The notes under the pieces are model-generated. The model was given only the letters and a program-made list of their open reading frames with translations, ran no database searches and was not told where the DNA came from. A stretch of DNA of 64,000 nt from Marinifilaceae bacterium (GTDB taxonomy: Bacteria; Bacteroidota; Bacteroidia; Bacteroidales; Marinifilaceae), in assembly GCA_017936285.1 (NCBI GenBank), contig JAGBFU010000082.1, positions 1 through 64,000 of the forward strand, in the 5' to 3' direction. The translations under genes were made by a program, and so were the position numbers. Of the stretch, positions 20,371-29,642 are shown one piece after another; the stretch's first letter is position 1, and each line of letters begins with the position of its first letter.

Positions 20371-22269
20371 ATGAAGAGATGGAGCGTTGAGGACTCGGCT
20401 GCCCTATATAATATTAAGGGCTGGGGTCTGAATTATTTCTCTGTTAATGACAAGGGTAATGTTACTGTTACCCCTTGCACTAACGGCACTCCTATTGATT
20501 TGATGGATTTGATGGAGGACTTACAGGCAAGGGAGGTTGAGACTCCTGTATTGCTGCGTTTTCCAGATATTCTTGACAACCGTATAGACAAAATTACCGG
20601 TTGCTTTAAGGTTGCAGCAACTGAGTATGGTTTTCAGGGCAAAAATACTGTGGTTTACCCTATTAAAGTAAACCAGATGGAGCCCGTTGTGAATGAGCTT
20701 ATTCGTCACGGCAACAAACATCATGTAGGTCTTGAGGCCGGCTCAAAACCGGAACTTCATGCAGTATTGTCTATTGTTGTATCCAATGAAGACGACACCT
20801 TGATTGTCTGTAATGGCTACAAAGATGAGAGTTATATTGAGTTGGCCATGCTTGCACAAAAGATGGGACGTTCAATATACATTGTAGTTGAGAAGTTGCA
20901 TGAGCTTGAGATTATCGCAAACTTCGCCAAGAAGATGAAAATTCGCCCAAACATCGGAATGCGAATCAAATTGGCAAGTAGTGGCAGTGGAAAATGGGAA
21001 GAGAGCGGTGGTGACATCAGTAAATTTGGTCTGAATTCAAGTGAGCTGCTTGAAGCTCTTGATTTTCTCTCAGCCCACGACATGCAGGATTGTCTGAAAC
21101 TCATCCATTTCCACATTGGAAGTCAGGTAACCAATATTCAACGCATTAAAGTTGCCTTGCGCGAGGCATCGCAATTCTATGTACAGCTCTCAAAAATGGG
21201 CTACAATATTGACTATATTGATACCGGAGGAGGCTTAGGAGTTGATTATGATGGCTCGCGGTCATCAACAAGCGCCAGCAGCATGAACTACTCTATTCAG
21301 GAGTATGTGAATGATGCTGTTTACTCGGTAGTAGAGGCATGCGAAAAGAATGGACTGAAGCATCCAAATATCATTACCGAGTGTGGACGTTCGCTTACTG
21401 CACACCACTCTATTCTTATCTTTGAAGCACTTGCAAGTGCTGGACTTCCTAAGTTTGACGAAAACGAAGAAGTTGCTCCGGATGCCCATAACTTAGTGAA
21501 AGATCTTTATGAGATGTGGGACAAAGTAACTCCTACAAATGCACTGGAGACATGGCACGATGCCGTTCAGATTCGCGAAGAGGCCCTTAACCTGTTCAAC
21601 TTAGGCTTGATTGACCTAAGAACTCGTGCACAAGTTGAGCGTCTCTATTGGTCTATTGCCCGAGATGTACACAAAGAGGCTGAAAAGATGGAACACGCTC
21701 CCGACGAGTTGAAGAAAATTGCAAAACTGCTTCCTAAAAAGTACTATTGCAACTTCTCATTATTCCAGTCTCTACCGGACTCATGGGCTATCGACCAGGT
21801 CTTCCCTGTTATGCCAATATCACGTCTGAACGAGAAACCTACAGTCAGAGCAACCATACAGGATATCACGTGCGACTCTGATGGCAAGATTGCCCATTTT
21901 GTAGGTTCACACTGCATATCTGATTACCTGTTAGTTCATCCATTGAAGAAGAATGAAAGCTACTTCTTCGGAGCATTCCTTGTTGGCGCATATCAGGAGA
22001 TTCTTGGAGATATGCACAACCTTTTCGGCGATACCAACGTAGTTCATATCAGACAAAGCAAAGATGGTTACGAGATTGAGAACATTATTGAGGGCGAGAC
22101 TGTTGCCGATGTTCTTGACTATGTAGAGTTTAATCCCAAAAAGATGGCCCGTTCTGTTGAGGTATGGGTTAAAAACTCTGTTAAGCGAGGAGCCATTTCA
22201 CAAGAGGAGGGACAAGAGTTCTTGTCAAACTACCGCTCTGGTCTGTATGGTTACACCTACTTGGAATAG
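20371..22269 (+). CDS. speA: Biosynthetic arginine decarboxylase
   Basis: 632 residues, full length for the alanine-racemase-fold arginine decarboxylase. PLP-lysine region VVYPIKVNQ, then GLEAGSKPEL, HFHIGSQ, and the active-site CDSDGKI near the C-terminus. It converts arginine to agmatine, which aguA and aguB (8233-10159) turn into putrescine. It is followed by a small DUF454 gene 6 bases later. Confidence 0.96.
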   Translation: MKRWSVEDSAALYNIKGWGLNYFSVNDKGNVTVTPCTNGTPIDLMDLMEDLQAREVETPVLLRFPDILDNRIDKITGCFKVAATEYGFQGKNTVVYPIKVNQMEPVVNELIRHGNKHHVGLEAGSKPELHAVLSIVVSNEDDTLIVCNGYKDESYIELAMLAQKMGRSIYIVVEKLHELEIIANFAKKMKIRPNIGMRIKLASSGSGKWEESGGDISKFGLNSSELLEALDFLSAHDMQDCLKLIHFHIGSQVTNIQRIKVALREASQFYVQLSKMGYNIDYIDTGGGLGVDYDGSRSSTSASSMNYSIQEYVNDAVYSVVEACEKNGLKHPNIITECGRSLTAHHSILIFEALASAGLPKFDENEEVAPDAHNLVKDLYEMWDKVTPTNALETWHDAVQIREEALNLFNLGLIDLRTRAQVERLYWSIARDVHKEAEKMEHAPDELKKIAKLLPKKYYCNFSLFQSLPDSWAIDQVFPVMPISRLNEKPTVRATIQDITCDSDGKIAHFVGSHCISDYLLVHPLKKNESYFFGAFLVGAYQEILGDMHNLFGDTNVVHIRQSKDGYEIENIIEGETVADVLDYVEFNPKKMARSVEVWVKNSVKRGAISQEEGQEFLSNYRSGLYGYTYLE

Positions 22270-22275
22270 CAGATT

Positions 22276-22659
22276 ATGAGAATCGCATATGCCACTATTG
22301 GCACTATATCTCTTATACTTGGAGTGATGGGCATATTTTTACCGGTATTGCCCACCACTCCATTTCTATTGCTAACAGCAGCTCTCTACTTTAAGGCCTC
22401 GCCCAAACTATATGAATGGTTACTGAATCAAAAACATTTAGGCCCATATATCCGCAATTTCCGGGAACACAAAGCCATTCCCCTCAGAGCAAAGGTCCTA
22501 TCAATAACAATGCTATGGGGAACCTTGCTTTATTGTGCAATCTTTGTTGCACCATACCTCTGGCTTAGCATCTTATTTATCACTATAGCTATTGCCGTCA
22601 CCATCCACATCCTCTCATACAAAACATTAAAAAAGGGGAGTATTAACGAAAAAAAATAG
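22276..22659 (+). CDS. YbaN/DUF454-family inner-membrane protein
   Basis: 127 residues with three or four membrane segments and the family signature GVMGIFLPVLPTTPFLLLTA. Function is unknown. It is the last gene before the prophage, 6 bases after speA. Its stop codon lies inside the hairpin at 22656-22679, which serves the opposite strand. Confidence 0.85.
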   Translation: MRIAYATIGTISLILGVMGIFLPVLPTTPFLLLTAALYFKASPKLYEWLLNQKHLGPYIRNFREHKAIPLRAKVLSITMLWGTLLYCAIFVAPYLWLSILFITIAIAVTIHILSYKTLKKGSINEKK

Positions 22660-22679
22660 TCTTCGTTTCCGAAGACTAT
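22649..22679 (-). terminator. Original tRNA-Pro terminator, separated from its tRNA by the prophage
   Basis: ATAGTCTTCG (22656-22665) pairs perfectly with CGAAGACTAT (22670-22679) around a 4-base loop. The T-tract appears only on the minus strand, from the A-run at 22649-22656. Before insertion this hairpin lay just past the 3' end of the minus-strand tRNA-Pro now at 58646-58718. Confidence 0.75.
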
Positions 22680-22685
22680 CCCAAA

Positions 22686-22701
22686 GTCGAGATGACTGGA
22701 C
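22686..22701. repeat. attL core (copy of the tRNA-Pro 3' end)
   Basis: GTCGAGATGACTGGAC, identical to 58645-58660. It holds the last 15 bases of tRNA-Pro on the minus strand. The two copies bound the prophage. Confidence 0.92.
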
Positions 22702-22751
22702 CAAAATTGTTTCCTTGGTTCTCACTCCGTTCTATCGGTATCAAATTGGTA

Positions 22752-23141
22752 TCAGTTCTCCTTTCGGCTCATTAATTCGGCTCTCAGAGCTTCATTAATT
22801 CTTATCTGATCCTCCAACATTCTAATTACACTCTCAAGTTGTTTCTCCTTCTTCTGGTATGCACTCCAAAGCTCTTCAACCGGAATAAGCAAATTATTCT
22901 CAGTCTGTCCTGCTGCAGCTGCGCTATCATCAAATGCTCCCACTCCTAAGCGTAGCCATTTTTCAGATATTCTCAAGTAATTCGCAATATTTACGGCCGT
23001 CTTTTTATGGATTTTTTCCTGCTCACCGTTCATGATTCTGCATAAAGTTGACTCGCAAACACCAGCCTCATTGGCCAATTCATAGCGAGTTACACCCCTC
23101 CTCTCTAAAATAAAACTCAGCCTCTCCGATAATTTTTTCAT
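22752..23141 (-). CDS. XRE-family phage repressor (CI-like)
   Basis: 129 residues with an N-terminal helix-turn-helix (YELANEAGVCESTLCRIMNG) and a C-terminal coiled-coil-like helix (KEKQLESVIRMLEDQIRINE) probably used for dimerisation. It is divergent from a small Cro-like gene, the usual lysogeny switch. No peptidase domain is present, so SOS cleavage of the LexA type is not expected. Induction would need an antirepressor or another signal. Confidence 0.8.
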   Translation of the reverse strand: MKKLSERLSFILERRGVTRYELANEAGVCESTLCRIMNGEQEKIHKKTAVNIANYLRISEKWLRLGVGAFDDSAAAAGQTENNLLIPVEELWSAYQKKEKQLESVIRMLEDQIRINEALRAELMSRKEN

Positions 23142-23160
23142 AATTTTACTTGCTTTTTAC

Positions 23161-23190
23161 TTGTTTTTAGAAACAAAGCTTTTACCTTTG
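23161..23190 (+). promoter_or_regulatory. Early promoter with overlapping operator in the repressor/Cro gap
   Basis: TTG (23161-23163), exactly 19 bp, then TACCTTTG (23183-23190). The inverted repeat TTGTTT/AAACAA (23161-23166, 23171-23176) covers the -33 box, a good operator position. TTTGTTTCT (minus strand, 23169-23177) recurs at 29729 and 57260. Upstream, TTTACTTG is repeated 11 bp apart. Confidence 0.7.
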
Positions 23191-23221
23191 CTTCAAATTC
23201 ATTTAAAAACATTCAAAAGTA

Positions 23222-23467
23222 ATGAAAAACAAGTTACAAAACAACACCAAATTTGGTGAAATCATGAATGAGGCAAAGCGGTACTTTGTTCAGGGGGACA
23301 GGCTTTTACTTGCACAAAGAGCTGGAGTTTCAAGAGCAACTATCAGCAATTATCTACATGGAAGAATATCTCTGCCTCGTCAAGAAGTAATAGATGTTAT
23401 CGTCGCTTTAGCCAACGAAAGGCGCAATTCCTTTAGTTCTGCGAAAGCAAAATTGTTTAACCAATAA
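23222..23467 (+). CDS. Small HTH protein, Cro-like
   Basis: 81 residues with a helix-turn-helix (LLLAQRAGVSRATISNYLHG) and little else. It is divergent from the repressor and probably represses it during lytic growth. The start is set by the perfect promoter 30 bases upstream. A regulator-plasmid-type function is excluded only by context. Confidence 0.75.
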   Translation: MKNKLQNNTKFGEIMNEAKRYFVQGDRLLLAQRAGVSRATISNYLHGRISLPRQEVIDVIVALANERRNSFSSAKAKLFNQ

Positions 23468-23511
23468 AAAAGAGCCGGCTGGACTACCCAATACCGACTC
23501 GCACATTACCT

Positions 23512-24096
23512 ATGACAAAATTAACTAAAAATCAGACATCTTCAAACATTCCCGCAGGAATATTTGATGGAATCGAACTTTTCGCCCAAAACGGAAAAAT
23601 GTTCGCTATTGACAATGGAACCGTCATGCCATTCGACGATTTGCCGGAATCAATCAAGAAAGAATTTTGGTGGATCTTCTCGTTAGATACTACCGCCCGG
23701 TCATTCTTAAAAAAAGAACTATTTATAACTGACGAGGATGCACAATTTACCCAATGGCTGTTCTGCAAATTCGGCTCATGCGATGGAACACCTGATTTTA
23801 TTGACGGAGCAATAAACACAGATGCATTCAACTCGGCATGTAAACGGAGAAAATGCCCAGGTCGAGGCAAAATATGTGGCTGCATATCTTCTCTAAAGGA
23901 TTATGAAGTCGAAACATTGGCTCTATTGATAAGCGGACACACTCTATCAACCATGAGTAGCGAATTATTACGTTCCGTTGATGCAATCAAAAGCAGAATC
24001 GAAAAACTTAAATCTAAGCTAAAGTGCAGAAATGTTGCTCAACTTGCCAGCATTATCACCAGCTTAGGAATTGACATAGATTTTTTCAACCGATAG
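23512..24096 (+). CDS. LuxR/GerE-type HTH regulator with a cysteine cluster
   Basis: 194 residues. The middle has FCKFGSCDGTPDF and then CKRRKCPGRGKICGC, a cysteine-rich segment that may bind zinc. The C-terminal 65 residues (LKDYEVETLALLISGHTLST, then SVDAIKSRIEKLKSKL) look like a LuxR/GerE helix-turn-helix. The same layout occurs in regulators of Bacteroides mobile elements. It lies in the early region after the Cro-like gene. It is one of two candidates for the activator of the late promoters (see findings); that role is inference only. Confidence 0.6.
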   Translation: MTKLTKNQTSSNIPAGIFDGIELFAQNGKMFAIDNGTVMPFDDLPESIKKEFWWIFSLDTTARSFLKKELFITDEDAQFTQWLFCKFGSCDGTPDFIDGAINTDAFNSACKRRKCPGRGKICGCISSLKDYEVETLALLISGHTLSTMSSELLRSVDAIKSRIEKLKSKLKCRNVAQLASIITSLGIDIDFFNR

Positions 24097-24161
24097 GATA
24101 CAGTTTCACCACCCGGGGCGCACAGGCCATAGCATAAACTCCTCGGGACATTTTTCAAACT

Positions 24162-24512
24162 ATGAACAGAACAATAAAAATAGAACACCGGGTTCCTGAA
24201 TGGAAGGAGTATTTCATTATCATCTATCCTGCCCAACAAGGCCACTATTCTGACCGCATCAGGCTACATGGAGACCCTGATAAATTCGACATCTACGAAT
24301 TACAGGACTCTATTAGCGGTGACCCTATACAATGTGAACTTTTAGACTACTACAGCTGTCCTTACACCGCAATATCGAATATGGTTACCTTTGCCGTGTA
24401 TGGATATGAATCGAAAAGATTTGCTCGAGTACTGCTAAAAAGATATGGAAGCATTCTTATCAACAATCCTGAGGTCGACGTACTACTGTTACACAAAATA
24501 AAAGGGGAATAA
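24162..24512 (+). CDS. Hypothetical early phage protein
   Basis: 116 residues, ATG start, no recognised family. The composition is that of a soluble alpha/beta protein, rich in aromatic residues (EWKEYFIIIYPAQQGHYSD). It is one base from the primase gene and so is very probably co-transcribed with it. The 65-base gap before it contains a possible stem (CCCGGGG/CCTCGGG) of unknown role. Confidence 0.55.
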   Translation: MNRTIKIEHRVPEWKEYFIIIYPAQQGHYSDRIRLHGDPDKFDIYELQDSISGDPIQCELLDYYSCPYTAISNMVTFAVYGYESKRFARVLLKRYGSILINNPEVDVLLLHKIKGE

Positions 24513-24513
24513 T

Positions 24514-27500
24514 ATGGATGTAAAGGAATTGATTCAACGCGCCAACGAAGAGATCGTTGAACTTATATCTCACTATATAGATATAAAACGTAAGGGTAGA
24601 AGTTATGAGGCTTGCTGTCCATTCCATCAAGAGAAAACACCGAGTTTTATTGTTACTCCAGGATTAGGAATATACAAGTGTTTCGGCTGTGGAAAAAGTG
24701 GCGATGCCATTGATTTCGTCCAAAACTTCGAAGGAGTTGATTTCAAAGAAGCATGCAAAATTGCTGCTGACAAATTAAATATAGACTTCTCCTTTAAGGA
24801 AGACAACCAATTCGACGAAGCCAAATACAAACATCAGGAATCACTGCGGTACGTGTGTGAGATTGCTCGAGACTTCTACATGAAAGAGTTCCAGAAGTCA
24901 GCAACAGCTCAAAATTTCATAAAGAAGAGGAACTTTTATAACGAAGAAACATGCTCCATCCCTAATGAGTTCTGTATAGGCTACGCCCCAAAAAACAACG
25001 CATTCCTTAAATATGCAAAAGACAAAGGAATTAAAAACGAAATTCTGCTTGAAGCAGGATTAATTGTCGAAAATGAGAACAAAGAGCTCTACGATTACTT
25101 CAGGGAGCGAATAATGTTCCCTATATCCGACAGTTCCGGACGCTGTATAGGCTTCACCGGTCGATACTTCGGCAAAGAGAACAAGCCCAAATACTTCAAC
25201 ACAAAAGACACATCTATCTTCACCAAAGGCAACAACCTGTATGGACTATCGATCGCGCGTGAAACCATCAAAAAAGAGAGCTGTGCCTACATAGTTGAGG
25301 GAAATTTCGACACTATCCGACTACACACCATCGGAATCACGAATGCCATAGCCCCATGTGGAACTGCACTCACAGACTCACAAATCGAACTACTAAGCAA
25401 ATACACCAAAAATGTCACTCTGATATACGATGGAGACAATGCCGGACTCAATGCAACGGAAAAGAATGCCAGGCTGTTCATCAAACATAAAATGAATGTC
25501 AATGTTGTTATTCTTCCGGAGAAGGAAGATCCCGACACATTTTTTGACAGCAAAGAGACATTCGATACATACATCACCGAGAACCAATCAGACTTCATCT
25601 ATTGGCTTGTAAACAAAAATGTTACCACTTGTAGTAAAAACCCAGCTTTCAAATCTCGTTTTATCCGTGACATAGCATCGCTTATTTGTTCTTACGATGA
25701 CGACATCTTACATGGAGTATATGTCGAGGGCTGTGGAAACATATTGGGACCTGTTAAAAGCTGGAAAGATGCCGTAACAGCCACCAAAAAAGCACCGAAC
25801 ACAGACAAACACTACATTAACAAAGATATTACTCTTGCAGACTTAGAAAAACATGGGTTCTTCGAAAGCAATAACTGCTACTACTTTCCCGGCAATAAAC
25901 ACTCCCCGGAACGTAGATGTGTAAGCAATTTCGTACTAATCCCCATATTTCATATCGAAAGTTCTATTAATGCTAAACGCATCTATGAACTTAGAAATGA
26001 CTGCAATCAAACCAGGATCCTCGAAATATCTCAAAAGGAGTTCAACATGTCTTCAACTTTCCGAATGAAGGTAGAATCATTCGGAAACTTCTGGTGGAAC
26101 GGCACCGATGGAGACCTGGCCACAATCAAACGCTTCCTTTATGCCAATGTTGAAAGCTGCACTGAAATCACCCAGTTAGGATGGCAGAAAGATGCAGGAA
26201 TATGGGCATGGGGAAACGGACTTTCGGTCAATGGAGAGTTTCTCCCTATCGATGACACCGGCATTGTCCGTCACAGCGACAGGAACTATTATCTTCCTGC
26301 ACGTTCCAAGCTATATGCCAACGAACCCAACCTGTTCACCTTTGAACGTAATTTTTCGCACATAGAGAGCCATGTATCGCTCCGCGACTACGTGCGACAC
26401 TTTATTCAAGTGCACGGAGAAAACGGCAGAATAGCCTTCTGTTACTATCTGTCGTGTCTTTTTAGAGATGTTATCGTGAATAGATGGGGAGTATTCCCGC
26501 TCCTCAATCTGTTCGGTCCGAAAGGCTCAGGAAAATCCGCCTGTGCCGAAAGCCTGGTACAACTCTTTGGCCGAGCGGCTGAAGCTCCCAACCTATTCTC
26601 CATAACAAAGGCAGCCATGGGAGAACACATTGCTGCAGCATGCAATGCCCTATGCGTCTTGGATGAGTATCGCAATGATCTTGATGTAGAGAAACGTGAA
26701 ATTCTTAAATCGATATGGGGAGGAACCGGACGCTCCAAAATGAACATGGAGAAAGACAAAAAACGTGAAACCACCTCTGTCGAGCAGGGAGTTGTTGTCT
26801 GCGGCCAACAGATGGCCGATGCAGATCCTGCGCTTCCATCACGCTTCCTCTTCTTGTCATTCAACAACGACACTCACACCTACGAGGAGAGAAAAAACTT
26901 CATCAAACTCAAAGATATTGAACGGCGAGGAATCACTCACATAACCAATAGACTTCTGCGTCTCCGCACCAAATTCATTGAGCGTTATGACAGTGCTGTC
27001 GAGGAGACAAAAAATGCCATGATGAAGATTCCCGGTACAACCGACGTTATGGATCGAATCCTGAACAACTGGCTTATGATCATCAGCACCTACACCGCCC
27101 TCGAGGAGTATCTGGAGCTACCATGGGACAGAACAGAACTCATTAACCTGGCCACCGAAAAGATGATTACACAAAGTTCTGAAGGGCAAAAGAACGACGA
27201 CCTTGGCCAGTTCTGGAATGCCATTCAAACCCTTGCATACTCATCCTACCTATATGAAGATGGCGATTACAAAATCGACACCGGCTCATCCTTTGTACGT
27301 TTCTATACTAAAGATGGAGCCATGCAACGAGAAACCATCCCCTTTGCCGGACAAAAGCAGCTATTCATCCTGCGTCCTGACCGTGCACTGAGCCTCTACA
27401 AATCGCAAATGCTTAAGGAGGGCAACCGCCCACTGCCAAGTTCAACCCTACTCAGCTACTTGGTACACTCAAAAGCATTCATCTGCAACACAACACGCTG

Positions 27501-27756
27501 CACCTTCAAACAGATAGATCCTAAAACAGGCATTCAAGTATGTAAAGAAGGGAAAAAGATGAGAACCACCGGAGCCGCATTAGTCTTCGACTACGAACAA
27601 TTGCCACTCCACTTAACAACACTGAGCGAGGATGACGCACTTGCTCAAGAGCGTGAAGATAAACGCCAGGCAGAAGAAGCAGCTACACCCACCGTCAAGG
27701 AACAGCAGCTGCCATTCACCCCTCAGGAACCTGACGAAAGTAATTTACCATTCTAA
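24514..27756 (+). CDS. Phage primase-helicase (DnaG-type primase fused to a P-loop ATPase)
   Basis: 1080 residues. The N-terminal CHC2 zinc finger has CPFH (35-38) and CFGC about 20 residues later. The TOPRIM core shows YIVEGNFDTIRL near 259 and IYDGDNAG near 304. A C-terminal ATPase domain carries the P-loop FGPKGSGKS near 667 and LDEYRND further on. It would prime and unwind phage DNA at the origin, perhaps the repeat region at 29.7-30.1 kb. The last residues, EPDESNLPF, resemble the acidic tip of Bacteroidetes SSB proteins. It is the only replication gene recognised. Confidence 0.85.
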   Translation: MDVKELIQRANEEIVELISHYIDIKRKGRSYEACCPFHQEKTPSFIVTPGLGIYKCFGCGKSGDAIDFVQNFEGVDFKEACKIAADKLNIDFSFKEDNQFDEAKYKHQESLRYVCEIARDFYMKEFQKSATAQNFIKKRNFYNEETCSIPNEFCIGYAPKNNAFLKYAKDKGIKNEILLEAGLIVENENKELYDYFRERIMFPISDSSGRCIGFTGRYFGKENKPKYFNTKDTSIFTKGNNLYGLSIARETIKKESCAYIVEGNFDTIRLHTIGITNAIAPCGTALTDSQIELLSKYTKNVTLIYDGDNAGLNATEKNARLFIKHKMNVNVVILPEKEDPDTFFDSKETFDTYITENQSDFIYWLVNKNVTTCSKNPAFKSRFIRDIASLICSYDDDILHGVYVEGCGNILGPVKSWKDAVTATKKAPNTDKHYINKDITLADLEKHGFFESNNCYYFPGNKHSPERRCVSNFVLIPIFHIESSINAKRIYELRNDCNQTRILEISQKEFNMSSTFRMKVESFGNFWWNGTDGDLATIKRFLYANVESCTEITQLGWQKDAGIWAWGNGLSVNGEFLPIDDTGIVRHSDRNYYLPARSKLYANEPNLFTFERNFSHIESHVSLRDYVRHFIQVHGENGRIAFCYYLSCLFRDVIVNRWGVFPLLNLFGPKGSGKSACAESLVQLFGRAAEAPNLFSITKAAMGEHIAAACNALCVLDEYRNDLDVEKREILKSIWGGTGRSKMNMEKDKKRETTSVEQGVVVCGQQMADADPALPSRFLFLSFNNDTHTYEERKNFIKLKDIERRGITHITNRLLRLRTKFIERYDSAVEETKNAMMKIPGTTDVMDRILNNWLMIISTYTALEEYLELPWDRTELINLATEKMITQSSEGQKNDDLGQFWNAIQTLAYSSYLYEDGDYKIDTGSSFVRFYTKDGAMQRETIPFAGQKQLFILRPDRALSLYKSQMLKEGNRPLPSSTLLSYLVHSKAFICNTTRCTFKQIDPKTGIQVCKEGKKMRTTGAALVFDYEQLPLHLTTLSEDDALAQEREDKRQAEEAATPTVKEQQLPFTPQEPDESNLPF

Positions 27757-27809
27757 ATCAATGCCCGGCCAATCACGGTCGGGCATCTTTGTAAGTTTTC
27801 AACACATTT
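27756..27809. repeat. 54-bp terminator repeat, copy 1
   Basis: It begins with the last base of the primase stop codon and matches 29589-29642 over all 54 bases. It contains a terminator stem ATGCCCGGCC/GGTCGGGCAT with a 6-base loop. Together with copy 2 it brackets the AlbA_2 cargo gene. Confidence 0.9.
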
Positions 27810-27904
27810 TAAATACCCGTATGTAATAAACATTTTTACCATTTTAAATGTTTTTATCAGTCGAATGAGAAAAAATACTTAACTTAGCCAAAAATATTTT
27901 ATAA

Positions 27905-29590
27905 ATGGCATTACCTATCAACATCGAAGATCTACTTAACAAACGTAAGGTAGAATCAAACAGAATCGAATTCAAGAAAGGCTGGAATCCTGACAAAATT
28001 TATCACTCAATATGCGCATTCGCAAATGATATTGACAATATTGGAGGTGGCTACATCATTGTAGGTGTAGAAGAAAAGAATGGAATTGCGAAACGGCCGG
28101 TACTTGGCATACCTGAAGAAGATATCGACGATATAATGAAAGCTATGGTGGGATATGATGCAAAAATATCACCACACTATATGTCTAAAGTTTCTCATGA
28201 AATAGTCGACGGACAATCCATATTGGTAATATGGGTGCCTGCTGGTATTTATCGCCCATATTCAGTGATGGAAAGCGTTGTTGTCAAAAAATCAACACCT
28301 AAATTTTATATCAGAAGTAAATCATCAAGTATTGAAGCAAAAGGAGAAATACTAGATGAGTTAAGAGAACTTGCAAATAGAGTTCCCTTTGATGAAAGAG
28401 GCAATCCTGCAATAACTACTAACGACATTTCTTCCATCAGGTTATACGAGCATCTAAAAAAAGTAAATAGTAAACTTGCTGATGACTTCTCTGAAAGAAA
28501 AATAATAGATATTCTTGATGAGATGGATTTACTTACCGGCCCAACTGAAAATAGACTGATAAAAAATTGCGCTGCTATGATGTTCTGTGAGAATCCAGAA
28601 CGATTTTTCCCAGTAACGCAAGTTGACATTGTTCTATTTCCTGAAGGATGTATAAACAATCCAGACACAATCATTGAAATCCCTAAGATTACCGGGCCTG
28701 TCCCAACTATGATTAAAGAAACATTGTCGTACATACGTACCAATATCATAAAGAAAAAAATAACCAAACCGACAGATTCAGAGGAGTCTAACAAAGCTTA
28801 TAATTACCCATATCAAGCTATAGAAGAGGCCGTAGTTAACGCTTTATATCATCGGGACTATCAAGAAAGAGAACCCGTCGAAATAACTATAGAACCCACC
28901 CACATCGACATATTAAGTTATGCCGGTCCTGACCGTTCAATCAGCGCCAAAGCGATCCAAGATGCCCAAAAACTAAAAGCTAGAAGATATAGAAATCGTC
29001 GACTAGGTGACTTTCTGAAAGAGCTTGACCTTACCGAAGGACGAGCTACAGGAATCCCCACAATACAGAAAGCTTTAAAAGAGAATGGATCGGCCCCAGC
29101 TACAATAGAAACTGACGACAATAGGACATACTTCTTAATGACTATTCCGTGCAGAGAAGATATGATTGAACATATAACAACAGAAACTTCTACTGAGTCA
29201 TCTGGGACTGAAAAAGTTCTTTTACAAGTCATTTTACAAGTCTTAAGACTTAATTACCAAGATATTAGCGCACAACTTGAAAATACAGCAACAAAAATTT
29301 TACAAGTTGTTTTACAAGTCTTTTTACAAGTATGGGGAAAGAATAGCACCTTAAATATGGAAGAAATGGTAAGAAATCTTACTATAACCCTATTAAGCAT
29401 TAAAAAATCTACACAATCATCAGGCGCGCTTATTAAAGCAACAGGTATGAATACTCGATATATGTACAAACAGTATATACTGAATGTACTTATTAACGAG
29501 GGATATATCGAAATGACTCTGCCTAATAAACCCCAGAGTTCAAATCAATCATACCGACTGACTTCAAAAGGAGAAGAATTATTTAAGTAA
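27905..29590 (+). CDS. AlbA_2 (Schlafen-like) domain protein, cargo gene
   Basis: 561 residues. The N-terminal AlbA_2 domain covers about 15-135 (ESNRIEFKKGWNPDK, then GGGYIIVGVEEKNG). A GHKL-like ATP-binding segment follows at about 300-390 (YPYQAIEEAVVNALYHRDYQ, then LTEGRATGIPTI), and a winged helix forms the C-terminus. Such proteins are usually annotated as regulators and are common in defence islands and prophages. Between the last two parts are tetrapeptide repeats LQVx (about residues 440-476) encoded by exact 12-bp units. The gene is flanked by 54-bp repeats, suggesting late acquisition. Upstream only a weak TAACTTAG box (27880-27887) is visible. Confidence 0.75.
   Translation: MALPINIEDLLNKRKVESNRIEFKKGWNPDKIYHSICAFANDIDNIGGGYIIVGVEEKNGIAKRPVLGIPEEDIDDIMKAMVGYDAKISPHYMSKVSHEIVDGQSILVIWVPAGIYRPYSVMESVVVKKSTPKFYIRSKSSSIEAKGEILDELRELANRVPFDERGNPAITTNDISSIRLYEHLKKVNSKLADDFSERKIIDILDEMDLLTGPTENRLIKNCAAMMFCENPERFFPVTQVDIVLFPEGCINNPDTIIEIPKITGPVPTMIKETLSYIRTNIIKKKITKPTDSEESNKAYNYPYQAIEEAVVNALYHRDYQEREPVEITIEPTHIDILSYAGPDRSISAKAIQDAQKLKARRYRNRRLGDFLKELDLTEGRATGIPTIQKALKENGSAPATIETDDNRTYFLMTIPCREDMIEHITTETSTESSGTEKVLLQVILQVLRLNYQDISAQLENTATKILQVVLQVFLQVWGKNSTLNMEEMVRNLTITLLSIKKSTQSSGALIKATGMNTRYMYKQYILNVLINEGYIEMTLPNKPQSSNQSYRLTSKGEELFK
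29222..29331 (+). repeat. 12-bp repeats encoding LQVx
   Basis: TTACAAGT occurs at 29222, 29234, 29300, 29312 and 29324, with exact 12-base period inside each cluster and in the codon phase of the AlbA_2 protein, giving Leu-Gln-Val-X units. Confidence 0.85.
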
Positions 29591-29642
29591 TCAATGCCCG
29601 GCCAATCACGGTCGGGCATCTTTGTAAGTTTTCAACACATTT
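29589..29642. repeat. 54-bp terminator repeat, copy 2
   Basis: It is identical to 27756-27809 and begins with the last two bases of the AlbA_2 stop codon, just as copy 1 begins within the primase stop codon. It acts as the terminator of the cargo gene. Confidence 0.9.
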
